Positions 8,743 through 16,997 of a DNA stretch of 64,000 bases are shown here, one piece after another. The stretch comes from Pedobacter sp. AJM (GTDB lineage Bacteria; Bacteroidota; Bacteroidia; Sphingobacteriales; Sphingobacteriaceae), in NCBI RefSeq assembly GCF_002197755.1, contig NZ_NHOT01000003.1, positions 496,001 through 560,000 on the forward strand, in the 5' to 3' direction. The notes below the pieces were generated by a model. It was given only the letters and a program-made list of their open reading frames with translations, was not told the DNA's origin and ran no database searches. A program made the translations under genes and the position numbers. The first letter of the stretch is position 1. Every line of letters begins with the position of its first letter.

Positions 8743-8765
8743 TCCTTAATAAAAATATAATATTG

Positions 8766-8804
8766 AAAGAGTTTTGATATCCCGTCAAAACTCTTTTTCT
8801 TTAT
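8766..8804 (+). terminator. Rho-independent terminator after the ABC-F gene
   Basis: A perfect 12-bp stem (AAAGAGTTTTGA at 8766-8777 with TCAAAACTCTTT at 8785-8796) and a 7-nt loop are followed by a T-rich tail. Confidence 0.85.
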
Positions 8805-8810
8805 ATAGCT

Positions 8811-9467
8811 ATGAAGACCTTATTAACCGCTCTGTTTTTAACTTTCAGTTTAACTGCCTTTGCTCAGAAAAGTGATTCAACAACTTTCCGTTCTACCAAT
8901 ATCCGGAAAAGATTTATGGAACGTTACACCGTACTAAAATCAAATAAGAACATTAAAAATGGATTTGCCGAAGTATTGTTTAACCAAAAACAAATTGCTT
9001 CAGGTGATTATCAAAATAATGAAAGGGTGAATCAATGGAAATTTTATTTATCAAATGGTGTGCTGGAACAGGTTTATAATAATAGCACTAAAAAAGTAGA
9101 GTTTGAAATGGAGGATAAATCCACTACCTATCATTTAGAAAATGCAAAAGAAGGAGATGAAATTATTCGTCCGGTTAAAATTGGTGGCAATTTCAGTGCT
9201 ATTTTAGTGATAAATAGAATCCTTTATCCTGACATGGATCTCAGAACAAGAAACGGAACTTATATGGTAAGTTATACCTATTTCTTAGATGAACTGGGCA
9301 GGATTATGAAACTGGAACGAAAAGTAGTTGGTTCTGATCTCAATGAAACCAAAAGCATTGACCAAAATTTATTCAGACCTGAAGAACTGGCCTGTAATCC
9401 TGGTTATGTGAATGGTAAGCCGGTAAAAAGCACGATAACCATTTCTCATCACTTAACAGTAAATTAA
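8811..9467 (+). CDS. Exported protein of unknown function (weak YwqK/MORN-like segment)
   Basis: A 218-residue protein with a clear signal peptide (MKTLLTALFLTFSLTAFA, cleavage before QKSD). The middle contains NGFAEVLFNQKQIASGDY followed by NERVNQWKFYLSNG, reminiscent of the repeated G-x-w-x-f-y-x-x-G units of YwqK/MORN-type toxin-antitoxin-associated proteins, but only one or two units are present. The C-terminal part (YMVSYTYFLDELGRIMKLE) is beta-rich, and a single cysteine occurs near the end (ELACNPGY). There are no enzymatic motifs. It lies just after the terminator of the ABC-F gene and so needs its own promoter. Function unknown. Confidence 0.7.
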   Translation: MKTLLTALFLTFSLTAFAQKSDSTTFRSTNIRKRFMERYTVLKSNKNIKNGFAEVLFNQKQIASGDYQNNERVNQWKFYLSNGVLEQVYNNSTKKVEFEMEDKSTTYHLENAKEGDEIIRPVKIGGNFSAILVINRILYPDMDLRTRNGTYMVSYTYFLDELGRIMKLERKVVGSDLNETKSIDQNLFRPEELACNPGYVNGKPVKSTITISHHLTVN

Positions 9468-9519
9468 ATTTTTGCTATTGTAGCGTTTTCATTTGCTTAA
9501 TCGTTTTATCATCAAAAGC

Positions 9520-9535
9520 GTTAATGGCCATTAAC
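9520..9535. promoter_or_regulatory. 16-bp perfect palindrome upstream of the DUF4397 gene
   Basis: GTTAATGGCCATTAAC is fully self-complementary and touches a near-consensus -7 box (CAATTTTG, 9536-9543). Its position suggests an operator for a dimeric repressor or activator; the regulator is unknown. Confidence 0.4.
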
Positions 9536-9568
9536 CAATTTTGTGAAAAAGATTGATTTAAATACATT

Positions 9569-10261
9569 ATGAAAACTAAAAACTACTTAGGCTTAAGCAC
9601 TAAAATAATATGCGCATTATTTGCGATCACACTCACTTTTTCTGCTTGTAAAAAAGATTGGAACAATGATCCTATTGAGGCGGCTGGTATAGGCTTTGTA
9701 CATGCCTCTCCTGGCACAGCTGCCTTAGATTACATCCTGGACAATCAAAAAATCGGGAGTTTCAGCTATACCAATGACCGTGGATATTTTGCGGCCTACC
9801 CTGGCACCAGGCTGGTAGGGGTTTCTAAAAAAGATTCGCTTAAATATTTAACCAACGGAACAGCTGCTTTAAAAGGTGGTTCATTTTATTCCGTATTTGT
9901 GGTCGATACTTTAAAATCAACTAAACTTTTACTGGTTGAAGATGATTTAAAAGCTCCCGAAACAGATAAGGCAAAAGTTAGGTTCATTAATTTAAGTCCT
10001 GGTTCTTCTCCTTTAGATTTGGCAGTGGAAGGAAATGCCACCGCATTATTTACTTCAAAAGCGTTTAAAGAGTTTACTCCATTTACGTCCATCAATCCAT
10101 CGGATAATTATACTTTTCAGGTGAAGCAGGCTGGAACGGTAACAGCAACGCTACCTGCTGTAAAAATAGAAAAAGGCAAAATTTACACCATTTGGGCTAA
10201 AGGATTAAGCAGTAAAACAGATAGCACTAAATTTGGTTTAGCCATCATGACCAATAAATAA
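9569..10261 (+). CDS. DUF4397 domain lipoprotein
   Basis: A 230-residue lipoprotein: signal peptide with lipobox FSAC (about residues 24-27). It then has the DUF4397 pattern of two similar beta-sandwich halves, each opening with a V-R/H-x-[AL]-S-P-G motif: FVHASPGTAALDYILDN and RFINLSPGSSPLDLAVEG. Such proteins sit on the cell surface of Bacteroidota, and their function is not established. The C-terminus (KGKIYTIWAKGLSSKTDST) fits the domain's last strands. The gene is expressed on its own or with the downstream sigma gene; a weak hairpin separates them. Confidence 0.82.
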   Translation: MKTKNYLGLSTKIICALFAITLTFSACKKDWNNDPIEAAGIGFVHASPGTAALDYILDNQKIGSFSYTNDRGYFAAYPGTRLVGVSKKDSLKYLTNGTAALKGGSFYSVFVVDTLKSTKLLLVEDDLKAPETDKAKVRFINLSPGSSPLDLAVEGNATALFTSKAFKEFTPFTSINPSDNYTFQVKQAGTVTATLPAVKIEKGKIYTIWAKGLSSKTDSTKFGLAIMTNK

Positions 10262-10321
10262 CATCTACCAATTGAATTTAACGCCATTCGGTAAAATGGA
10301 TGGTGTTATTTTTTAATTTTG
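10257..10321 (+). promoter_or_regulatory. Weak hairpin and -7 box between the DUF4397 and ECF sigma genes
   Basis: AATAACA at 10257-10263 (overlapping the stop codon) pairs with TGTTATT at 10304-10310, followed by a T tract, giving a poor terminator with a long loop. The tract runs into TAATTTTG (10314-10321), a perfect -7 box for the sigma gene that starts at 10378. Confidence 0.35.
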
Positions 10322-10377
10322 TAATAAATAAGCTTTAAGCATTAAAACGAATCAAACCCTAAACCGGCCTTTACAGC

Positions 10378-10962
10378 GTGATCAAAAAAATACTCAGATT
10401 TGAGGAGATTTTAAAGGGCTGTGTAAAAAACGACAATAGCTGTAAGGAAATGATGTATAAATCATTTTATGGCTACTTAATGGGTATTATTTTAAGGTAT
10501 ACCAAGAACACTTCTGACAGTGAAGAACTTGTAAATGACACCTTTATCAAGATATTTAAGCATGTTGCGGGTTTCAAGCCGCCAGCAAACCCTGAAGAAT
10601 TGCAAAAATCATTTCGGGGCTGGATTGCTCAGATTGCATCAAGAACGGCAATAGATAAAATCAGAAGCTCGAAAGCGCATTTTTATGTGGATGAATTAAA
10701 TGAAGATCAACATCCCATTACACAGGTTTCAATAGCATCAGAACTTCATGTCAGTGATATTATGAACCTGTTAAATCATTTACCGGAAACGCAAAGGCTG
10801 GTATTTAACTTATATGAGATTGAAGGCTTTGCACACGAGGAAATTTCAAAGTTGCTCAACATCCCCGAAAGTTCGAGCCGTGTTTACTTAACCCGATCAA
10901 AAAATAAGTTGCGTACACTTTACACCAACACGCTAGTTGGTTCATATAAAAAAAATGGATAA
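10378..10962 (+). CDS. ECF-type RNA polymerase sigma factor
   Basis: A 194-residue sigma-70 family protein with region 2 (YGYLMGIILRYTKNTSDSEELVNDTFIKIFKHV, about residues 28-60, read in two parts) and region 4 (LPETQRLVFNLYEIEGFAHEE and LNIPESSSRVYLTRSKNKL, about 137-183). Region 3 is missing, as in ECF sigmas. The GTG at 10378 is chosen because later ATGs would delete the start of region 2. The next gene overlaps it by 8 nt and encodes a membrane protein, the usual place for a sigma regulator or effector. It probably responds to an envelope signal, but the regulon is unknown. Confidence 0.88.
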   Translation: MIKKILRFEEILKGCVKNDNSCKEMMYKSFYGYLMGIILRYTKNTSDSEELVNDTFIKIFKHVAGFKPPANPEELQKSFRGWIAQIASRTAIDKIRSSKAHFYVDELNEDQHPITQVSIASELHVSDIMNLLNHLPETQRLVFNLYEIEGFAHEEISKLLNIPESSSRVYLTRSKNKLRTLYTNTLVGSYKKNG

Positions 10963-12187
10963 GGAATTAATAGAACATATCACCACCCAATTACAAAATC
11001 ACGAGGAACAATATGTTCCTGGTGCCTGGGAGCGCTTCTCTGAAAAAGAGAAAAATAAGCGCAGGGGTTTTGTTTTATGGCCATTATGGACAGCTGCAGC
11101 CATTATCTTCATGATTTCAGGCATATTTTTGATTCATCAAAGCGAAGAATCAAAACAACCTAGTGTGGTAAAATCAAAAGTTCAAAATACAGAATCACCA
11201 ATAAGCACAAAAACAGGAGAAAACACCAACTCTCATGAGCCATTTGTTCAGGGTACAAAATCAGCAGGCATCAATCAGGATGAAAAGCAGGCCTATCTTC
11301 CATCCTCTTCTCAACCATCAGACAGCAACCTAAATCATAAGCTTGATTTGATCACTCCCGAGAAGCATCCTGTGGAGGCATTGATAGCATTAAATAACGA
11401 TAATTTTGCTACTCAATCATCTCATATCAAAAGCATTGATAACAATCAAAGCGTTGCAGATGCTCAGTCAGAAAAGCAAAAACCAGAAGCCAATAAAAAG
11501 TTATCTTTTGAAGATCTGTTAGCGGTTGATAGCAAGACTGATCAGCAACATCCAACCAACAGTAAAACTGAACAGCATTCCAAATGGCAGCCAGACGTGT
11601 ATGTAGCGCCTTCAATGGGTAACGACAACAAGTTAAACATGAATTATGGATTCTCCTTATCTTATGCCATTGCCAATAAATTATCCATTAGCTCTGGGGT
11701 TTCATATGCTTCCATCAGTTCAACAGAATCACAAAATGCTACCGCACCCCAATCGTTATCCGGTAAAAATCTGGAGTCTATCAATGCAAAAGTTCAGGGC
11801 ATTAACGTGCCTTTAGAGTTACGTTATAACATTTCGGAAAAGTTATACACCGGCGTTGGTGTTTCTGCGCTGGCCATTTTAAGCAATTCACAACAAAATA
11901 CTTATCTGGTCAATCAGGTTCAAACACTGTCAGCTCCATTAGCCAATGGCATGATGGATTCTAAAAGTTTTATCGTGGCAGAGAAACAAAGCGAGCCGCA
12001 GCCAACATCTACCATTGATCCGGATAAATACATCGGCTTTTATAATTTCTCCCTGGGCTATAAACAAAAAATCTCCAAAAAGAACAACATTGCTATTGAA
12101 CCTTTCCTAAGACTTCCAATGAAAACCTTCTCCCGCGAAAACCTCAACCTCACCAATGGGGGCTTACGTTTAAAGGTAGATTTTTAG
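10955..12187 (+). CDS. Membrane protein with N-terminal anti-sigma-like segment and C-terminal beta-barrel-like domain
   Basis: A 410-residue protein starting MDKELIEHITTQLQNHEEQY inside the sigma gene (8-nt overlap, translational coupling). Residues 1-28 are charged and cytoplasmic. One transmembrane helix follows (VLWPLWTAAAIIFMISGIFL, about 31-50), then roughly 140 residues of Gln/Ser/Lys-rich, probably disordered linker, then a 200-residue beta-rich domain (from about DVYVAPSMGNDNKLN) typical of Bacteroidota outer-membrane-barrel families and ending in LRLKVDF. Coupling to the ECF gene suggests the N-terminus binds the sigma factor while the C-terminal domain reaches the outer membrane. 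This is inference: no ZAS motif is visible. The upstream TTG at 10937 is a less likely start. Confidence 0.72.
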   Translation: MDKELIEHITTQLQNHEEQYVPGAWERFSEKEKNKRRGFVLWPLWTAAAIIFMISGIFLIHQSEESKQPSVVKSKVQNTESPISTKTGENTNSHEPFVQGTKSAGINQDEKQAYLPSSSQPSDSNLNHKLDLITPEKHPVEALIALNNDNFATQSSHIKSIDNNQSVADAQSEKQKPEANKKLSFEDLLAVDSKTDQQHPTNSKTEQHSKWQPDVYVAPSMGNDNKLNMNYGFSLSYAIANKLSISSGVSYASISSTESQNATAPQSLSGKNLESINAKVQGINVPLELRYNISEKLYTGVGVSALAILSNSQQNTYLVNQVQTLSAPLANGMMDSKSFIVAEKQSEPQPTSTIDPDKYIGFYNFSLGYKQKISKKNNIAIEPFLRLPMKTFSRENLNLTNGGLRLKVDF

Positions 12188-12229
12188 GAATTGTATTGAT
12201 TCATTTAACCCTGAAGGTTATCTCTTTTG

Positions 12230-12237
12230 TATATTTG
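12230..12237 (+). promoter_or_regulatory. -7 box (TATATTTG) for the gene at 12257
   Basis: A perfect match to TAnnTTTG, 19 nt before the ATG at 12257. It lies downstream of the in-frame ATG at 12227, which makes 12257 the likely start. Confidence 0.5.
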
Positions 12238-12256
12238 CCTTTCAGATAAAATTCAG

Positions 12257-12694
12257 ATGAGATTATTAACTATTTTATTATTCCTTTTTATTGGTTATTC
12301 GGCAAGTGCACAGCATGACCCCAGCGACCAGATGGATTCGCCCAATTGGGACATTATTGGTGAGGTTAAAATTAAAACAGTAAAACCTACTGAAACCTAT
12401 GCCATTTATCATGCAGGCATTCAAAAATATGAAAGCAAGCCATTTGAGCTATCGGGCTATATCGTACCGATAAAAGATGGCATGAAGCAAACCAAGTTTA
12501 TGCTTTCTACTTTACCCATTAACCAATGTTTTTACTGCGGAAAGAACGGAATTCCAATTATGGTATTGGTAGAAATGGCTGAACCCATTAAATTTACCTA
12601 TCAGCCAATTACCGTGAAAGGAGTTTTGAAACTGAATAAGGGAAATGCGATGAATAACCCTCCGGTTGAACTGATTACGGCTAAGTTATTATAA
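12257..12694 (+). CDS. Exported protein, DUF3299-like
   Basis: A 145-residue protein with signal peptide MRLLTILLFLFIGYSASA, cleaved before QHDP. The mature domain has FELSGYIVPIKDGMKQTKF and then LPINQCFYCGKNGIP, with a CxxC pair, and a final GVLKLNKGNAMNNPPVELI segment. This resembles DUF3299-type periplasmic proteins, in which a G-[YF]-[VI]-x-P-[IL] strand precedes a cysteine-containing turn; the CxxC might bind metal or be redox-active. That assignment rests on pattern only. It ends at a strong bidirectional terminator shared with the convergent SlyD-type gene. Confidence 0.62.
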   Translation: MRLLTILLFLFIGYSASAQHDPSDQMDSPNWDIIGEVKIKTVKPTETYAIYHAGIQKYESKPFELSGYIVPIKDGMKQTKFMLSTLPINQCFYCGKNGIPIMVLVEMAEPIKFTYQPITVKGVLKLNKGNAMNNPPVELITAKLL

Positions 12695-12725
12695 AAAAAA
12701 TCCCGATGAATATCGGGATTTTTTA
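12695..12725. terminator. Bidirectional terminator between convergent genes
   Basis: The stem AAAAATCCCGAT / ATCGGGATTTTT with loop GAAT has A and T runs on both sides, so it can stop transcription from the gene ending at 12694 and from the SlyD-type gene ending at 12753 on the other strand. Confidence 0.85.
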
Positions 12726-12752
12726 GTTTTATCAATTGAATTTACGATCGAT

Positions 12753-13259
12753 CTAGTGATCGGCATGTCCGTCCGCACCATGTGCGTGACCATGAGCCAA
12801 TTCATCCTGAGTGGCTTCGCGAACATTTAAAATAGTACCTGCAAACAATAAATTTTTACCAGCCATCGGGTGGTTCAAATCTACCGCAACCGTTTCTTCA
12901 TGAACAGCGGTTACACCTGCCCTGAATTGATTGCCATTGTTATCTTGCAAAGGAATTACATCACCAACAGCCGGAACTTCGCCACCTGCTTCAGTAAACA
13001 TGGTTTTTGGCAAATCAGCAAAAGCACCCGGATCAAGTTCTCCGTAACCATCAGCTGCAGATAGTTCAAAACTATACTCATCACCAGTTTTCAAGCCGGC
13101 TAAGTGCTCTTCAAATTTAGGCAACATCATGCCTACGCCATATAAAAATACTAAAGGATTTTGCTCATCAGCTTTTTCAACAAAAACTTGTTGTCCTTCT
13201 TCGTTTGTAGTGTGCAATTCATAAGTTACTGCGACTACTGAGTTTGGTGAAATATTCAT
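12753..13259 (-). CDS. slyD: FKBP-type peptidyl-prolyl isomerase, SlyD-like
   Basis: A 168-residue cytoplasmic protein. The FKBP half-domain (residues 1-70: VVAVTYELHTTNEEGQQVF, then PLVFLYGVGMMLPKFEEHL) is followed by the insert-in-flap chaperone domain (GDEYSFELSAADGYGELDP onward), then the FKBP C-terminal strand with DLNHPMAGKNLLFAGTI, a SlyD hallmark. The tail HGHAHGADGHADH is histidine-rich, as in SlyD, where it binds nickel. It should catalyse proline isomerisation and assist folding. The start lies 11 nt after the DUF255 gene's stop, so the two form an operon, and the shared terminator follows. The symbol is by family resemblance. Confidence 0.85.
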   Translation of the reverse strand: MNISPNSVVAVTYELHTTNEEGQQVFVEKADEQNPLVFLYGVGMMLPKFEEHLAGLKTGDEYSFELSAADGYGELDPGAFADLPKTMFTEAGGEVPAVGDVIPLQDNNGNQFRAGVTAVHEETVAVDLNHPMAGKNLLFAGTILNVREATQDELAHGHAHGADGHADH

Positions 13260-13270
13260 TCAGATTTTTT

Positions 13271-15292
13271 TTATTGTAAATACACTAATGCTTCCTCAAC
13301 AGTATTAACCGGTAACTGGCACACATTATTTCGGCAAATATAAACTTTTGTTTCGTTGCTTTGCTTCCCTTTTAACAGCGGCAGGTTACTTTTTGTTCCG
13401 CCTAAAGTAATTTTATTGGGAATATAATGATTACTGAACTCCAGTTTAACCATAGCTGTTTCCAATCCTGTAATCGCAATTTCATTGATGCCATATATTT
13501 CATTCAGCAGTAAAATGGCCCAGTTGGAATAAGCTGAACCATATGTTTTGATTTTGGGATGTACCGCAGCAAGCATTTCCGACGCCTTTTCACTGTAATT
13601 TTTTAAGTCAAACAACAAACCCAGTTTTTTCAAATTTAAGGCCATGGCTGAATTTGCTGCAGGAATCACATTATCCATTACCTCATGTTTGCGGGCAATC
13701 AGATCTTCACCTTCTGCTGAGGTGTAAAATAACATCGGTGAATGATCATCACTAAAGTTATTTAAAACATAATCCGCGAAAGATTTTGCTTCAATCAGCC
13801 ATTGCTCATTAAAATCACATTCGTAAAGAGCAAGTAAAGCCTCGATTATAAAGGCATAGTCATCTAAAAAAGCAGTGATAGATGCTTTACCGTTTTTATA
13901 ATTACGATACAAGCCACCTGTTTCTGATTTCATATTGGTCAGGATGAAATTTGCAGCTGCAGAAGCTTTTTGATAATAGAGATCGTGTCCTAATACCTGT
14001 GAAGCATCTGCCAGTGCTTTAATCATCATGCCATTCCAGGCGGTTAAACATTTATCATCCAATCCTGGCCTAACTCTCTTACCTCTTACTTCGAGTAACC
14101 TTGCTTTTGCATCGCTTACTTTTTCAAATAAATCTTCAGCATTTATCCCGTATTTTTCCAAAAGGGCATTATCCTCAATGGTTTTTCTTAAAATATTGGT
14201 ATGCTCTTCTTCCCAGTTGCCCTCTTCGGTAACATTATAATATTCTGCCAGCAGTGCTGCATCATCTCCTAAGATTTGATTAAATTCGGTTTTATCCCAA
14301 ACATAAAATTTACCTTCAACCCCTTCGCTATCTGCATCTAAAGCTGAATAAAACAACCCTTCTGGTGAAGTCATTTCATTAAAAACCCAGTCTATACTTT
14401 CAACAGCAGTCCGCCTGAAAGAATCAAACTTAGTACATTGATAAGCTTCAATATATAAACTGATGAGTTGTGCATTATCATAAAGCATCTTTTCGAAGTG
14501 TGGTACATGCCACTTATCATCAACCGAATAACGGGCGAAGCCTCCGGCCAGCTGATCGTAAATTCCACCCCGGCTCATTTCTTCCAATGTATGGCAAACT
14601 GCTGTAAAAACAGATTCATCATCGTTCAGAAAACCATAGCGCAGGAGGAAAACCCAATTATTAGGTAATGGAAACTTAGGAGCACGATTATAGCCGCCGT
14701 AGCCCATATCGAAATGGCGTTTCCATGGATCAATAATTTCTGTTAGATGATCTTGAGTATACGCTTCTTTACGTTCAACAGCAATGATTTTTTCACTATC
14801 TTTTATACCGGCAGTTAGTCTTGCTGCATATTCAATTGCCTTATCTGGTTCATTTGCCCACAGCGCAGCTACATTTTCCAATACATTAATCCAGTCGGTT
14901 TTACGGAAATAAGTACCGCCATAAATCGGGCGCTGATCTGGTAAACAGATGCAATTTAATGGCCAGCCGCCACTCCCTGTCATCAGTTGAATGGCATACA
15001 TGTAGATCTGATCAATATCCGGACGCTCCTCGCGATCTACCTTGATGCATATAAAATGCTGGTTCATCACTTCTGCCACCTCATGGTTTTCAAAACATTC
15101 CCGCTCCATCACATGGCACCAATGGCAGGCCGAATAGCCAATACTGACTAAAATCAATTTGTTTTCTGCCTTTGCCTTTTCCAAAGCTTCGGTACCCCAT
15201 TCATACCAATGCACCGGGTTATAAGCATGTTGTAACAGGTAGGGCGAAGATGCGCTAATTAAACTATTGGGTTCTGAATGTGTATTCGACAT
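13271..15292 (-). CDS. DUF255 / YyaL-SPATA20-type thioredoxin-domain protein
   Basis: A 673-residue protein. The N-terminal thioredoxin-like domain begins [19 protein letters not shown] (about residues 15-33), the signature of this family, with a [14 protein letters not shown] active-site-like C-x-x-C. It continues with [14 protein letters not shown] and the GSGGWPLN loop. The remainder is an (alpha/alpha)6 barrel resembling N-acylglucosamine epimerases ([34 protein letters not shown]). Length matches the family (about 670-700). The biochemical role is not established; redox activity is often proposed. It is the first gene of an operon with the SlyD-type isomerase, which suggests a protein-folding link. 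Confidence 0.88.
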   Translation of the reverse strand: MSNTHSEPNSLISASSPYLLQHAYNPVHWYEWGTEALEKAKAENKLILVSIGYSACHWCHVMERECFENHEVAEVMNQHFICIKVDREERPDIDQIYMYAIQLMTGSGGWPLNCICLPDQRPIYGGTYFRKTDWINVLENVAALWANEPDKAIEYAARLTAGIKDSEKIIAVERKEAYTQDHLTEIIDPWKRHFDMGYGGYNRAPKFPLPNNWVFLLRYGFLNDDESVFTAVCHTLEEMSRGGIYDQLAGGFARYSVDDKWHVPHFEKMLYDNAQLISLYIEAYQCTKFDSFRRTAVESIDWVFNEMTSPEGLFYSALDADSEGVEGKFYVWDKTEFNQILGDDAALLAEYYNVTEEGNWEEEHTNILRKTIEDNALLEKYGINAEDLFEKVSDAKARLLEVRGKRVRPGLDDKCLTAWNGMMIKALADASQVLGHDLYYQKASAAANFILTNMKSETGGLYRNYKNGKASITAFLDDYAFIIEALLALYECDFNEQWLIEAKSFADYVLNNFSDDHSPMLFYTSAEGEDLIARKHEVMDNVIPAANSAMALNLKKLGLLFDLKNYSEKASEMLAAVHPKIKTYGSAYSNWAILLLNEIYGINEIAITGLETAMVKLEFSNHYIPNKITLGGTKSNLPLLKGKQSNETKVYICRNNVCQLPVNTVEEALVYLQ

Positions 15293-15396
15293 GAAATAAT
15301 GATTACGATATTAAACAGGTAAAGCTATAAATTATCTACAATGCTGCTCCCTTTTAGTTTTGTTTTTCTATTTTAGATGTCGATCAATTTGTGTTT

Positions 15397-15758
15397 ATGG
15401 AATTAGCTAAAAGCGATTTATTCAGCATTGTTAAGAAAATTATTATTCAGTCTCGTCTGAAAGTTTACCGGGCAGCAAATGCTGAATTACCTGAATCATA
15501 CTGGCAAATTGGTAAGTTGATTGTTGAGGATGAGCAGGAAGATAAAGCCAGGGCAGATTATGGCAAAAGTACATTAAAGAATTTATCGCAACAGCTTACG
15601 CTTGAGTTTGGAAAAGGATTTGATGAAAGTAATTTGAGAAATATCAGAAGTTTCTTTAAGGCTTTTCCAATTTGTAACGCATTGCGTACTGAATTGAGTT
15701 GGATACATTAACGACTTTTATCCCAAATAGCAAATCTTACACCTTCAAACTTAAAAAA
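15397..15758 (+). pseudogene. Decayed DUF1016 (YhcG-type) gene, N-terminal domain only
   Basis: The open part (15397-15711, 104 residues) is a good DUF1016 N-terminal domain: VYRAANAELPESYWQIGKLI, then RADYGKSTLKNLSQQLTLEF, then GKGFDESNLRNIRSFFKAFP. Intact family members continue from an L-S-W-x-H-Y-R-x-L-L motif into a PD-(D/E)XK nuclease domain of about 350 residues in total. Here the reading goes W-I-H-stop-R-L-L: the TAA at 15709-15711 replaces the expected Tyr codon (one base change), the following CGA-CTT-TTA still encodes RLL, and similarity then ends. The next gene starts at 15759. The nuclease half is deleted, so this is a remnant rather than a functional protein. Confidence 0.75.
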
Positions 15759-16856
15759 ATGAAAATTACGCATACCGAAATATATCGCTTTAGTATCCCG
15801 ATGGAACCCTTTGTCATTGCCACCGGAACCATGCATTTCGCACAGAATGTATTGATTAGAATTTTTACGGATGCGGGCATCCACGGCATTGGCGAATGCT
15901 CGGCTTTCCCGATGATTGTGGGAGAAACACAGGAAACCTGCATTGCCATGGCCAAAGACTTTGCCGCGATTTTAAAAGGTAAAGATCCTTTGGAAATTCC
16001 TGAAAGAATGAATGACCTCCTGGCTTATGCCGATCATAACAGTACCATAAAAAGTGCATTCGACATGGCTTTGTTTGATATTGCGGCCAAACATGCAGGT
16101 TTGCCACTCTATAAATTTCTGGGCGGAACAAAAAGAACCATCGAAACCGATATGACCATCGGTATTGATTCCCCCGAGGGAATGGCGAAAACAGCATTGA
16201 ATTACCAAAATAAAGGTTGCCGGATTTTAAAAATCAAACTCGGGAAGAATGTTGAAGATGATATTGAGCGGGTAAAACAAATCCGTGAAGTGGTTGGTAC
16301 TGAAATGTCCTTACGTTTGGATGCCAATCAAGGCTGGGGTTTTGATGAGGCTTTATTTGCGCTTGGTGAACTGGAACAATACAATATTGAATTTTGTGAA
16401 CAACCCATGCGTACCTGGTATGATGACCGGCTTCCGGAACTGAACATCAACTCTCCTATTAAACTCATGGCTGACGAAAGCTGTTATAACCATCACGATG
16501 CCAGAAAACTAATCAACAGTCAATCTACTACTTACTTGAACATCAAATTTTCGAAATCCGGCGGAATTTTAGAAGCACAAAAAATTCATGAGGAAGCTTT
16601 AAAAAAAGGGATTAAATGCATGATTGGAAGCATGTTGGAAAGCCGGATCGCTTTAAGCGCAAACCTGCACTTTGCTTTGGCCAGTCCGAATGTAGATTTC
16701 TTTGATTTAGACACCGCATTACTTGGTCATCTGGTGGATCCCGTTGTAGGAGGATTGACCTATAATGGTTATTTCCTTGAGGTACCTGATGAAGTTGGCA
16801 TTGGCGCAGAGGCCGATGAATTTTTTCTTGAAAAATGTGAAAGCTGGGTAGTTTAG
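15759..16856 (+). CDS. Dipeptide epimerase of the enolase superfamily (L-Ala-D/L-Glu epimerase-like)
   Basis: A 365-residue enzyme. The N-terminal capping domain (about 1-125) is followed by a TIM barrel with the muconate-lactonizing subgroup residues: KIKLGKN supplies the K-x-K acid/base, then LDANQGW (D), FCEQPM (E) and LMADES (D) bind Mg, and NIKFSKSGG gives the opposite lysine. The C-terminal FFDLDTALLG contains the D-x-D motif typical of dipeptide epimerases, where it holds the substrate amino group. The likely reaction is epimerisation of L-Ala-D-Glu from peptidoglycan turnover or a related dipeptide. ATG 15759 is used because the longer frame to 15699 runs into the DUF1016 remnant. A GH25 lysozyme gene lies convergent to it. 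Confidence 0.87.
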   Translation: MKITHTEIYRFSIPMEPFVIATGTMHFAQNVLIRIFTDAGIHGIGECSAFPMIVGETQETCIAMAKDFAAILKGKDPLEIPERMNDLLAYADHNSTIKSAFDMALFDIAAKHAGLPLYKFLGGTKRTIETDMTIGIDSPEGMAKTALNYQNKGCRILKIKLGKNVEDDIERVKQIREVVGTEMSLRLDANQGWGFDEALFALGELEQYNIEFCEQPMRTWYDDRLPELNINSPIKLMADESCYNHHDARKLINSQSTTYLNIKFSKSGGILEAQKIHEEALKKGIKCMIGSMLESRIALSANLHFALASPNVDFFDLDTALLGHLVDPVVGGLTYNGYFLEVPDEVGIGAEADEFFLEKCESWVV

Positions 16857-16985
16857 TTCATTGTCCATTGGTTCATTAGAAAATTAGTCAGATGGCAATA
16901 AGTAATAATAAATAAAATTCCCTTAAATCTGTATTTATCTATGATTTTAATTCGGTGAACCAACAACTAATGACAATTAAGCCAA
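16857..16985. repeat. Low-complexity TTCATTGGTTCATTAG-like intergenic sequence
   Basis: Immediately after the epimerase stop the sequence runs ttcattgtccattggttc and later gaaccaacaactaatgac, its approximate reverse complement, forming a loose inverted pair. Similar units follow accD (59840-59875). It looks like one member of a dispersed repeat family. Confidence 0.4.
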
Positions 16986-16997
16986 TGAATATTTTAC

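Noticed and set aside
10937..10954. TTG 10937 as start of the anti-sigma-like protein
   Set aside because: ATG 10955 gives a standard coupled overlap with the sigma gene stop; TTG adds six residues without support.
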